From Nonomuraea sp. NBC_00507 (GTDB lineage: Bacteria > Actinomycetota > Actinomycetes > Streptosporangiales > Streptosporangiaceae), in the NCBI RefSeq assembly GCF_036013525.1, contig NZ_CP107853.1, positions 6,634,001 to 6,698,000 of the forward strand: DNA of 64,000 bases, in the 5' to 3' direction. This document shows, in pieces, positions 23,652 to 30,027 of this stretch (the first letter of the stretch is position 1; each line of letters begins with the position of its first letter). The notes under the pieces are model-generated. The model ran no database searches. It had not been told where the DNA came from and saw nothing but the letters and a program-made list of their open reading frames with translations. Made by a program: the position numbers and the translations under genes.

Positions 23652-24551
23652 ATGCGTTACGGGTATTATCTCACCGAGCCCAAAGGATCCGACCCTGTCG
23701 GCGGCCTCCGCGACCAGATCGCGCAGGCGGCGGAGGACGGTTTCTCCTCGGCCTGGCTCTCCAACATCTTCGGCCTGGACGCGCTCACCGCGCTGGCCGC
23801 CGCCGGCGCGCAGGCGCCCCCCATCGAGCTGGGCACCGCGGTCGTGCCGACGTACCCGCGCCACCCGGCCGTGCTCGCCCAGCAGGCCATGACCACCAAC
23901 GCCGCGCTCGGCGGGCGGCTCGCGCTCGGCATCGGGCTGTCGCACAAGATGGTCATCGAGGGCATGTACGGCTACGACTTCGAGCGCCCGGGCCGGCACA
24001 TGAAGGAATACCTCGACGTCCTGCTCCCGCTCAGCCGGGGCGAGCACGTCAAATACCAGGGCGAGACCGTCAAGGCGAATCTCAGGCTGACCACGCCGGG
24101 AGCGGGCTTCCCCGTGCTGGTGGCCGCGCTGGGGCCGCGCATGCTCAAACTGGCCGGCACCGTGGCCGACGGCACCGTCCTGTGGATGACCGGGCCCAAG
24201 ACCGTCGCCGAGCACGTCGCGCCCACGATCACGGCGGCCGCGGCCGAGGCGGGCCGCGAGGCGCCGCGCATCGTCTGCGCGCTGCCCGTGTGCGTCACCG
24301 ACGACCCCGACGCCGCCGTCACCCGGGCGAACGAGATCTTCGCGGTGTACGGGCAATTGCCGTCCTACCGTGCCATGCTCGACAGGGAAGGCGCGGCCAA
24401 TCCCGGCAACGTGGCCGTCATCGGCGACGAGAAGGCCGTGCTGGCCCAGCTCGAAGAGCTCGAGCGGGCCGGGGTGACCGATTTCGTGGGGTCCGTGTTC
24501 AGCAACAAGGAACGCACTCGGAACCTGCTAATCGGCGCGGCGCGGGGCTGA
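23652..24551 (+). CDS. LLM-class F420-dependent oxidoreductase
   Basis: A 299-residue luciferase-like monooxygenase (LLM) TIM-barrel protein of the F420-using actinobacterial subgroup. Features: an N-terminal beta strand MRYGYYLTEP, ELGTAVVPTYPRHP near residue 58 (a typical LLM strand-loop), the GRLALGIGLSH loop near 98 and the C-terminal region VAVIGDEKAVLAQLEELERAGVTDFV, which is characteristic of the F420 branch. Such enzymes transfer hydride to or from deazaflavin F420; the substrate is unknown. The ATG at 23652 is supported by an upstream GGAG. It is followed after 39 bases by a GH25 gene of unrelated function. Confidence 0.88.
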   Translation: MRYGYYLTEPKGSDPVGGLRDQIAQAAEDGFSSAWLSNIFGLDALTALAAAGAQAPPIELGTAVVPTYPRHPAVLAQQAMTTNAALGGRLALGIGLSHKMVIEGMYGYDFERPGRHMKEYLDVLLPLSRGEHVKYQGETVKANLRLTTPGAGFPVLVAALGPRMLKLAGTVADGTVLWMTGPKTVAEHVAPTITAAAAEAGREAPRIVCALPVCVTDDPDAAVTRANEIFAVYGQLPSYRAMLDREGAANPGNVAVIGDEKAVLAQLEELERAGVTDFVGSVFSNKERTRNLLIGAARG

Positions 24552-24590
24552 TCGGTAGACATCTCAATAAAATCCGGCAAGGTGAAGGGC

Positions 24591-25187
24591 GTGCTGCAAG
24601 GCATCGATGTGTCTAATTGGCAGGGCTCCGTCGACTGGACCGGCCACGCAGAAGCCGGAGTGGCCTTCGCCTTCGCCAAGGCCACCGAGGGCGGCGACTG
24701 GACCGACAAGTTGTTCGCGCGCAACTGGAACGGCATGCGCGAGACCTGGTTGGTCTGCGGCGCCTACCACTTCGCCAGGCCCAAGGGCGACCCCATCGAG
24801 CAGGCCCGCCACTTCCTGGACACCATCAGGGCGGCCGGTGGGCTGCGCCGCGGTGACCTGATCGCGCTCGACCTGGAGGAGGACGACGGTCTGCGGCCGG
24901 AGCGGGTCGCCAGGTTCGCGCGCCGCTGGTGCCACTTCGTCGAGCGGCACGGCCGGGTGCGGCCGTTCGTGTACACGTACTACTCGTTCGCGAACCGCGG
25001 AAACTGCGCGGGCCTGGCCGAATACCCGCTCTGGATCGCGCACCCGGAGCGGCCCCGCGGCCAGCCCCTCGTGCCCAGGCCGTGGCGGGACTGGACCATC
25101 CACCAATACGTCAACAGCCCGATCGACCGCAACGTCTTCCACGGCACCCGCAAGGAGCTGACAAAGCTGGGCTTTCACCCGCGATAG
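24591..25187 (+). CDS. Glycoside hydrolase family 25 (lysozyme-like) protein without signal peptide
   Basis: A ~198-residue GH25 muramidase domain covering almost the whole protein. Visible active-site elements are GIDVSNWQG at the N terminus (catalytic-site Asp), FAFAKATEGGDWTD, GAYHFARP, and ALDLEEDD (the Asp-x-Glu pair). These enzymes cut peptidoglycan between MurNAc and GlcNAc. I choose GTG 24591 because AAGGTGA lies upstream; GTG 24582 in the same frame (201 aa) is the alternative. Neither start gives a signal peptide, unlike most secreted GH25 proteins, so export (if any) would need another route. It lies 64 bases before thrS, from which a strong hairpin separates it. Confidence 0.85.
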   Translation: MLQGIDVSNWQGSVDWTGHAEAGVAFAFAKATEGGDWTDKLFARNWNGMRETWLVCGAYHFARPKGDPIEQARHFLDTIRAAGGLRRGDLIALDLEEDDGLRPERVARFARRWCHFVERHGRVRPFVYTYYSFANRGNCAGLAEYPLWIAHPERPRGQPLVPRPWRDWTIHQYVNSPIDRNVFHGTRKELTKLGFHPR

Positions 25188-25210
25188 CATCGGTGTTCAC
25201 CACTGAAGCA

Positions 25211-25233
25211 GCCCCGGCGCCGGGCGCCGGGGC
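25211..25233 (+). promoter_or_regulatory. Perfect 10-bp hairpin in the thrS leader
   Basis: GCCCCGGCGC (25211-25220), loop CGG, GCGCCGGGGC (25224-25233): a perfect, almost pure G+C stem ending 18 bases before the thrS GTG and 6 bases before its AAGGGAG. It begins 23 bases after the GH25 stop. It may be the GH25 terminator, or a leader structure acting on thrS. No U-tract follows and no T-box features are visible. Confidence 0.55.
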
Positions 25234-25251
25234 GATCCCAAGGGAGTCACC

Positions 25252-27216
25252 GTGTCAGCCGAGCTACGCATCACCCTCGCCGGAGCCGAGCGTGTGGTCG
25301 CGGCCGGCACGACGGCCGGTGAGGCGCTCGAGGCCGACGGCCGCACGGTCGTCGCGGCCAGGGTCAACGGCGAGCCGCGCGACCTGGCCTGCGTTCTGGC
25401 CGAGGGCGACGTCGTCGAGGCGATCGAGGCCTCCAGTGAGGAAGGCCGGGCCATCGTCCGCCATTCCACCGCCCACGTCATGGCGCAGGCGGTGCAGGAG
25501 CTGTTCCCCGAGGCCAAGCTGGGCATCGGGCCGCCCGTGGACAACGGGTTCTACTACGACTTCGACGTCGAGCAGGCGTTCCACCCCGACGATCTCAAGC
25601 GCATCGAGAAGCGCATGCGGGAGATCGTCAAGGAGGGGCAGCTGTTCTCCCGCCGGCCCGTCAGCGACGAGGAAGCGCGTGAGGAGCTGGCCGCGGAGCC
25701 TTACAAGCTGGAGCTGATCGGGCTCAAGGGCGGGGCCGCCGATGAGGAGTCGGTCGAGGTCGGCGCGGGGCAGCTGACGATCTACGACAACCTCGACCCC
25801 AAGACCGGCGACCTGAAGTGGAAGGATCTGTGCCGCGGCCCGCACGTGCCGTCCACCCGGTCGATCCCGGCGTTCAAGCTCATGCGCGCAGGCGGCGCCT
25901 ACTGGCGGGGCAGCGAGAAGAACCCGCAGCTGCAGCGCATCTACGGCACCGCGTGGGAGTCTCGCGACAAGCAGGACGAATACCTCAAGCTACTGGAGGA
26001 GGCCGAGAAGCGCGACCACCGCAAGCTCGGCGCCGAGCTCGACCTGTTCAGCTTCCCGCCGGAGCTGGGCAGCGGCCTGCCGATCTTCCATCCCAAGGGC
26101 GGGATCATCCGCAAGGAGATGGAAGACTACATGCGCCGGCGGCAGGCCGAGGCGGGCTACGAGTTCGTCAACACGCCGCACATCACCAAGTCGTCGCTGT
26201 TCGAGACCTCCGGCCACCTGCCGTGGTATGCCGAGGACATGTTCCCGGCATTCGAGCTGGAGGGCATCGAATACCGCGTCAAGCCGATGAACTGCCCGAT
26301 GCACAACCTGATCTACCGGGCGCGCGGACGCTCCTACCGCGAGCTGCCGCTGCGGTTGTGCGAGTTCGGCTCGGTCTATCGCTACGAGAAGTCGGGCGTG
26401 GTGCACGGGCTGACCCGCGTGCGCGGCATGACGCAGGACGACGCGCACATCTACACCACCAGGGAGCAGATGGCCGATGAGATCAAGTCGCTGCTGAGGT
26501 TCGTGCTCAGCGTGCTGCGCGACTTCGGTCTGTCGGACTTCTACCTGGAGTTGTCCACCCGCGACGAGTCGGAGAAGTTCATCGGCGACCCGGCGGAGTG
26601 GGTGGAGGCCACCGAGGCCCTGCGCCAGGTCGCCACGGAGTCGGGGCTGACGCTGGTGGACGACCCGGGTGGGGCGGCCTTCTACGGGCCGAAGATCTCC
26701 GTGCAGGCCAAGGACGCGATCGGCCGCACCTGGCAGCTGTCCACGATCCAGCTCGACCTCAACCAGCCCAAGCGCTTCGGCCTGGAATACCAGGCGGCCG
26801 ACGGCTCCCGGCAGACCCCGGTCATGATCCATCGGGCGCTGTTCGGCTCCGTCGAGCGCTTCCTCGGCGTGCTCACCGAGCACTATGCCGGCGCGTTCCC
26901 GCCCTGGCTGTCGCCGGTGCAGGTGGTGGGCATCCCGATCGCCGAGGCGCACGTGTCCTACCTGCAGGACGTGGCGAAGAAGCTGGCCGAGCGCGGCGTC
27001 CGGATCGAGGTGGACACCGCCGACGACCGGATGCAGAAGAAGATCCGCAACGCGCAGAAGGCCAAGATCCCCTTCATGCTGCTGGCCGGTGACGACGACA
27101 TCGCCAACGGGGCGGTCTCGTTCCGCTACCGCAGCGGGGAGCAGAAGAACGGGGTGCCGGTGGACGAGGCGATCGCCGAGATCGTCGACGCCGTCGAGCG
27201 GCGCGTCCAGGTCTGA
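25252..27216 (+). CDS. thrS: Threonyl-tRNA synthetase
   Basis: A full-length 654-residue class II synthetase that charges tRNA-Thr. The GTG at 25252 follows AAGGGAG. Domains in order: TGS (1-60), the N2 editing domain with HSTAHVMAQ near residue 71 and the LCRGPH Cys near 194, the catalytic core with FHPKGG (motif 1 region), the zinc Cys in PMNCPMH near 348 and motif 2 [13 protein letters not shown], motif 3 around [13 protein letters not shown], and an anticodon-binding domain (~550-650) ending in RKN-type strands. All expected parts are present. A long bidirectional terminator follows. In M. tuberculosis thrS likewise precedes the HIT-pgsA-pimA cluster; here six genes intervene. Confidence 0.98.
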   Translation: MSAELRITLAGAERVVAAGTTAGEALEADGRTVVAARVNGEPRDLACVLAEGDVVEAIEASSEEGRAIVRHSTAHVMAQAVQELFPEAKLGIGPPVDNGFYYDFDVEQAFHPDDLKRIEKRMREIVKEGQLFSRRPVSDEEAREELAAEPYKLELIGLKGGAADEESVEVGAGQLTIYDNLDPKTGDLKWKDLCRGPHVPSTRSIPAFKLMRAGGAYWRGSEKNPQLQRIYGTAWESRDKQDEYLKLLEEAEKRDHRKLGAELDLFSFPPELGSGLPIFHPKGGIIRKEMEDYMRRRQAEAGYEFVNTPHITKSSLFETSGHLPWYAEDMFPAFELEGIEYRVKPMNCPMHNLIYRARGRSYRELPLRLCEFGSVYRYEKSGVVHGLTRVRGMTQDDAHIYTTREQMADEIKSLLRFVLSVLRDFGLSDFYLELSTRDESEKFIGDPAEWVEATEALRQVATESGLTLVDDPGGAAFYGPKISVQAKDAIGRTWQLSTIQLDLNQPKRFGLEYQAADGSRQTPVMIHRALFGSVERFLGVLTEHYAGAFPPWLSPVQVVGIPIAEAHVSYLQDVAKKLAERGVRIEVDTADDRMQKKIRNAQKAKIPFMLLAGDDDIANGAVSFRYRSGEQKNGVPVDEAIAEIVDAVERRVQV

Positions 27217-27220
27217 CGAC

Positions 27221-27259
27221 AAGGAATGGCGGAGCAGCCGCGCTGCTCCGCCGCTCCTT
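27221..27259. terminator. Bidirectional terminator between thrS and the TM2 gene
   Basis: An 11-bp perfect stem, GGCGGAGCAGC (27228-27238) and its complement (27242-27252), has a 3-base loop and is extended after a 2x2 internal loop by AAGGA (27221-27225) pairing with TCCTT (27255-27259). It fills the 48-base gap between the convergent thrS and TM2 genes and should end transcription from both sides. Confidence 0.85.
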
Positions 27260-27264
27260 CCTGG

Positions 27265-27468
27265 TCACTTGGCCAGCGGCTGGCCCTGCTTGTCCGTGAA
27301 CTTGCCGATCAAGATCATGATGAAGTCGATCAGCACCCACACGCCGAGACCGCCGAGCGTGATGAGCTGGAGGATGCCCGTCCCGATCTTGCCGACGTAG
27401 AAGCGGTGCACGCCGAGCGCACCCAGGAAGAAGCAGAGCAGGACGGCCACGAGCCATGACTTGGTCAT
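27265..27468 (-). CDS. TM2-domain membrane protein
   Basis: A 67-residue protein made almost entirely of a TM2 domain: first helix WLVAVLLCFFLGALG (residues ~4-18), then VHRFYVGKIGTGILQLITLGGLGVW and a second helix continuing through VLIDFIMILIG. The G.HRFYVG motif between the helices is the TM2 hallmark. The ATG at 27468 follows GAAAGG; upstream in-frame codons are not conserved in character. TM2 proteins are small membrane proteins of unclear role. The gene converges with thrS across a shared terminator and has its own ~170-base upstream region, in which I find no clear promoter. Confidence 0.9.
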   Translation of the reverse strand: MTKSWLVAVLLCFFLGALGVHRFYVGKIGTGILQLITLGGLGVWVLIDFIMILIGKFTDKQGQPLAK

Positions 27469-27637
27469 GAGGGATTGCCTTTCGGTTGGGGGGACCCGCC
27501 GGGAGCAGGGCATGGCATGGCGCGCCCGACCGGCGGTGCCTGCGGGAAGCATCGACCGCAGGGCATGAAACCTTAGCAAGATCCACGGGCCGTCGCATAC
27601 GTTTCCGGATTTGTCGAGTTACTGAGGGTAAGTCGCG

Positions 27638-28363
27638 TTATTGGGTGAATAGGCGGAATATCACGGCCGGGCGGCCGCCGAAGCGCTCCGCCTCCTGGCG
27701 GGCGAAGCCCTCGATGAGGGTGCGAGCGTAGGTCTCGGGGTCCTCGTCGGTGAGAGCCTCGATGTACGCACGGTGCTCCATGAGCGACCGCACGCCCCGC
27801 TCCAGCCCGTCGGTGACGTCCACGGCGTGGGTGGGGGTGTCGCTGCCGGCGACGGCGACCCAGCGGACGCCGTTCCAGGGGGCTGCGTCGGTGTCCGGAA
27901 ATATCCACCTATTGCCCGCATCTCCGGCGGCGTCCAGGACCGCCCGCCCCACCGCACGATGATCCGGGGTGTTCCAGTACGTGCCGCCCCACGTGTCGGC
28001 CGGGTTCAAGGTGATCACCAGCTCGGGGCGGTGCCTGCGGATGGCGGCGGCGATGTCCCTTCGGAGCGCGGTGCCGTACTCGATGACGCCGTCCCGATGG
28101 TCGAGGAACTCCACGCTGCTCACGCCGACCACGGCGGCGCTGGCCCGCTCTTCACGCTCGCGCATCACGCCGCTCTTGCCGGGGTCGAGCGTGTCGATGC
28201 CCGCCTCGCCCCTCGTGGCGATCACGTACGCGACCTCCCGCCCGGCGTCGGTCCAGATGGCGACCGCGGACGCGCAGCCGTACTCGAGGTCGTCGGGGTG
28301 GGCCACGATGGCCAGGGCGCGTTGCCAGTCGTCCGGCATGGGGTCGAGTTGATCGGTTGTCAT
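27638..28363 (-). CDS. PIG-L family (LmbE-like) deacetylase
   Basis: A 241-residue zinc-dependent de-N-acetylase family protein. The metal site is visible as AHPDDLEYG near residues 21-29 (His and Asp ligands) and NTPDHRAVG near 130 (third His). The fold continues with VAYVIATRGEAG and a REREERASAA helix, both typical. PIG-L/LmbE members include MshB (mycothiol synthesis), Mca and enzymes acting on GlcNAc-type substrates; the substrate of this member cannot be told. The gene is monocistronic; upstream of its start lies the repeat-rich 519-base gap. Confidence 0.92.
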   Translation of the reverse strand: MTTDQLDPMPDDWQRALAIVAHPDDLEYGCASAVAIWTDAGREVAYVIATRGEAGIDTLDPGKSGVMREREERASAAVVGVSSVEFLDHRDGVIEYGTALRRDIAAAIRRHRPELVITLNPADTWGGTYWNTPDHRAVGRAVLDAAGDAGNRWIFPDTDAAPWNGVRWVAVAGSDTPTHAVDVTDGLERGVRSLMEHRAYIEALTDEDPETYARTLIEGFARQEAERFGGRPAVIFRLFTQ

Positions 28364-28438
28364 GGCTCAACACCATAGGCAGCGCCGGCGTGACGCGGAA
28401 CGAGGAGCGTCCGACGGCTCGGCGTACGACGCCGTCGC

Positions 28439-28560
28439 GCCTGCCGGTCGCCGCGCCCACCGGTGGTGGCGCCTGCCGGCGGCGTCTGCCCGTCGCCGCG
28501 CCCACCGGCCGTCGTGCCCGCTGGCGGCGTCTGCCGGTCGGCGCGTCCACCGGCCGTCAC
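28439..28560. repeat. 45-bp tandem repeat, 2.7 copies
   Basis: Units start at 28439, 28484 and 28529 (the last cut short at 28560). They share the core CTGCC(G/C)GTCG(C/G)CGCG and (C)CACCGG followed by GTGGTGG or CCGTCGT. The units differ by several substitutions, so the array is not recent. The period is a multiple of three, but none of the crossing frames has a plausible start or neighbour. Confidence 0.8.
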
Positions 28561-28636
28561 GCTGCAGGAAGGACCTCGGTCGATGACCGGACGCGCTCTG
28601 CGCACGTGTGCGGCGGCCCCGACGTGGGCCGCCCAG

Positions 28637-28803
28637 GTGTGGCGTGCCGGTTGTGTGGGCCGTCCGGTTGTGTGGGCCGTCCGGTCGTGTGGCGTGCCGG
28701 TCGTCGTGTGGTGCGGCGGTCGTGTGGCGTGCCGGTCGTGTGGTGCGGCGGTCGTGTGCTGTGCGGCGGTCGTGTGCTGTGCGGTTGTGTGGTGCGGCGG
28801 TCG
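28637..28803. repeat. Degenerate array of about ten 15-19-bp GTGTG...GGTC units
   Basis: About ten head-to-tail units begin with GTGTG (or GTCGTGTG) and end in GGTC or GGTT, with middles such as GCGTGCC, GGCCGTCC or TGCGGC. Unit length varies from 15 to 19. The plus strand is extremely G+T-rich. It lies directly after the 45-bp array and 77 bases further right. Confidence 0.85.
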
Positions 28804-28882
28804 TGCGGCCGGAGGTGGTCGTCGCCAGGTGTGCGAGGTAACCGTTCCGGCCGCAGGCGGACCGTGGTCTGCGTCGTGGTGG

Positions 28883-29419
28883 TCAGGGGGCCATGGTGGC
28901 GTCGTCGGCCGACGGGTCTTCGGCGCGGGCGGGGCGGCCCTCGCCCGGGAGGCGGACGTCGTCGACCGTCACGTTGACCTCCATGACCCGCATGCCGAGC
29001 ATCCGGCTCACGCTCCTGGCCACGTTCATCTTGACCTCGGTGGCGACCTCCATCACCACGTGGCCGTACTCCACCACGATCGTCAGGCTCACGGCCACCT
29101 GACGGTCCTGGATCTGCGCGCTGACGCCCTGGGTGCCGCGCCGCGAGCCGATGCCGATGCGGTCGCGTACGGACTCGAAGGCGCGCGCCAGATCGCCGCC
29201 CATGTCGGCGACCCCGGCCACTTCGAGCGCCGCCAGGGCGGCGACCTTCTCCACCACCTCGTCGGCGACCTTGATCCGCCCCTTCACCATCGCGCCGGAC
29301 GGATAAGGCGCTGTGGGCTCGGGGATAGGCCCGTCCGCCTGCAGCGCCGAATTGTCGGCGTTGTCGGTGTTCTCGGCTTCGGCGGGCGGTACGGAATGCT
29401 CTGCTAAAGCTTCGCTCAT
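28883..29419 (-). CDS. Asp23/Gls24-family envelope stress response protein
   Basis: A 178-residue protein with the Asp23 domain over about residues 45-155: KGRIKVADEVVEKVAALAALEVAGVADM at its start (in part KVAALAALEVAGV), then VSLTIVVEYGHVVMEVATEV and VARSVSRMLGMRVMEVNVTVDDV. The N-terminal 40 residues are acidic and Pro-rich. Asp23 proteins attach to the membrane or cell envelope in Gram-positives and relate to envelope stress; the precise role in actinomycetes is unknown. ATG 29419 is favoured because AGGAGG lies 5 bases before it; GTG 29422 is the alternative. Codon 5 is a rare TTA (29405-29407). It diverges from the HIT gene. Confidence 0.9.
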   Translation of the reverse strand: MSEALAEHSVPPAEAENTDNADNSALQADGPIPEPTAPYPSGAMVKGRIKVADEVVEKVAALAALEVAGVADMGGDLARAFESVRDRIGIGSRRGTQGVSAQIQDRQVAVSLTIVVEYGHVVMEVATEVKMNVARSVSRMLGMRVMEVNVTVDDVRLPGEGRPARAEDPSADDATMAP

Positions 29420-29496
29420 CACGGCCTCCTCTAGGCGAATGCTCAGGATTGTGCCGGAAGAGCATCCCGTTTGTCCGTGGTCCTATGCTGCTAGTT

Positions 29497-30027
29497 ATGC
29501 ACGATCAGGCAGGGGCAGGGGCCCCGGACAACTTCGACCGTCTGTGGACCCCGCATCGTATGGCCTACATCAAGGGTGAGAACAAGCCGACCGGCACCGG
29601 CCCCGACGACGGGTGCCCGTTCGACGCGATCCCCAAGATGAGTGACGAGGACGGCCTGATCGTCGCCAGGGGCCAGAGCGTCTACGCGGTGCTCAACCTC
29701 TACCCGTACAACTCCGGCCACCTGATGGTCGTCCCCTACCGGCACGTGTCCGACTACGACGAGCTGCGTCCGGACGAGCTGGTCGAGATGGGGGAGTTCA
29801 CGCAGAAGTCGCTGCGGGCCCTGCGCAAGGCCAGCGGCGCGCAGGGTTTCAACGTCGGCATGAACCTCGGCCACGTGGCAGGCGCGGGCATCGCCGCGCA
29901 CCTTCACCAGCACGTCGTCCCTCGGTGGGGCGGCGACACGAACTTCATGCCGGTCGTCGGCCAGACCAAGGTCCTGCCTCAGCTACTTCGTGACACGCGC
30001 CAGCTGCTCGCCGACGCCTGGGACTGA
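29497..30027 (+). CDS. HIT-family hydrolase/phosphorylase (Ap4A phosphorylase-like)
   Basis: A ~176-residue histidine-triad protein close in plan to the mycobacterial diadenosine tetraphosphate phosphorylase (Rv2613c type). Characteristic parts are the N-terminal DRLWTPHRMAYIKGENKPTG, the DGLIVARG nucleotide loop, LYPYNSGHLMVVPYRHV, and the triad HLHQHVVPRW near residue 130, whose middle His is the nucleophile. Such enzymes split Ap4A-type dinucleotides. ATG 29497 is favoured by family length; ATG 29485 is possible, and no clear ribosome site helps. In M. tuberculosis the gene lies between thrS and pgsA; here the order is kept but other genes intervene. Its 3' end overlaps the convergent membrane-protein gene by 45 bases. 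Confidence 0.9.
   Translation: MHDQAGAGAPDNFDRLWTPHRMAYIKGENKPTGTGPDDGCPFDAIPKMSDEDGLIVARGQSVYAVLNLYPYNSGHLMVVPYRHVSDYDELRPDELVEMGEFTQKSLRALRKASGAQGFNVGMNLGHVAGAGIAAHLHQHVVPRWGGDTNFMPVVGQTKVLPQLLRDTRQLLADAWD

Larger units (their letters stand above)
28364..28882. other. 519-bp gap filled largely by two repeat arrays
   Basis: No credible gene. The gap separates the start of the PIG-L gene from the end of the Asp23 gene, both on the minus strand, so it should hold the PIG-L promoter. It contains 45-bp units at 28439-28560 and a degenerate 15-19-bp array at 28637-28803. The plus strand of the second array is almost all G and T with few A. Several open frames cross it only because stop codons are rare in such sequence. 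Confidence 0.6.

Noticed and set aside
25188..25251. T-box riboswitch before thrS
   Set aside because: Only 64 bases separate the GH25 gene from thrS. There is no AGGGUGGNACCGCG-like T-box or specifier stem, only a simple hairpin.
28439..28803. CRISPR-like or mobile repeat element
   Set aside because: The repeats are contiguous and degenerate without unique spacers; no transposase, integrase or target-site duplication is seen.
28463..29407. Long plus-strand open frame across the repeat region and the Asp23 gene
   Set aside because: It is open only because the repeats and GC-rich DNA lack stops; the minus strand holds a clear Asp23-family gene, and the plus-strand product has no start site or family features.
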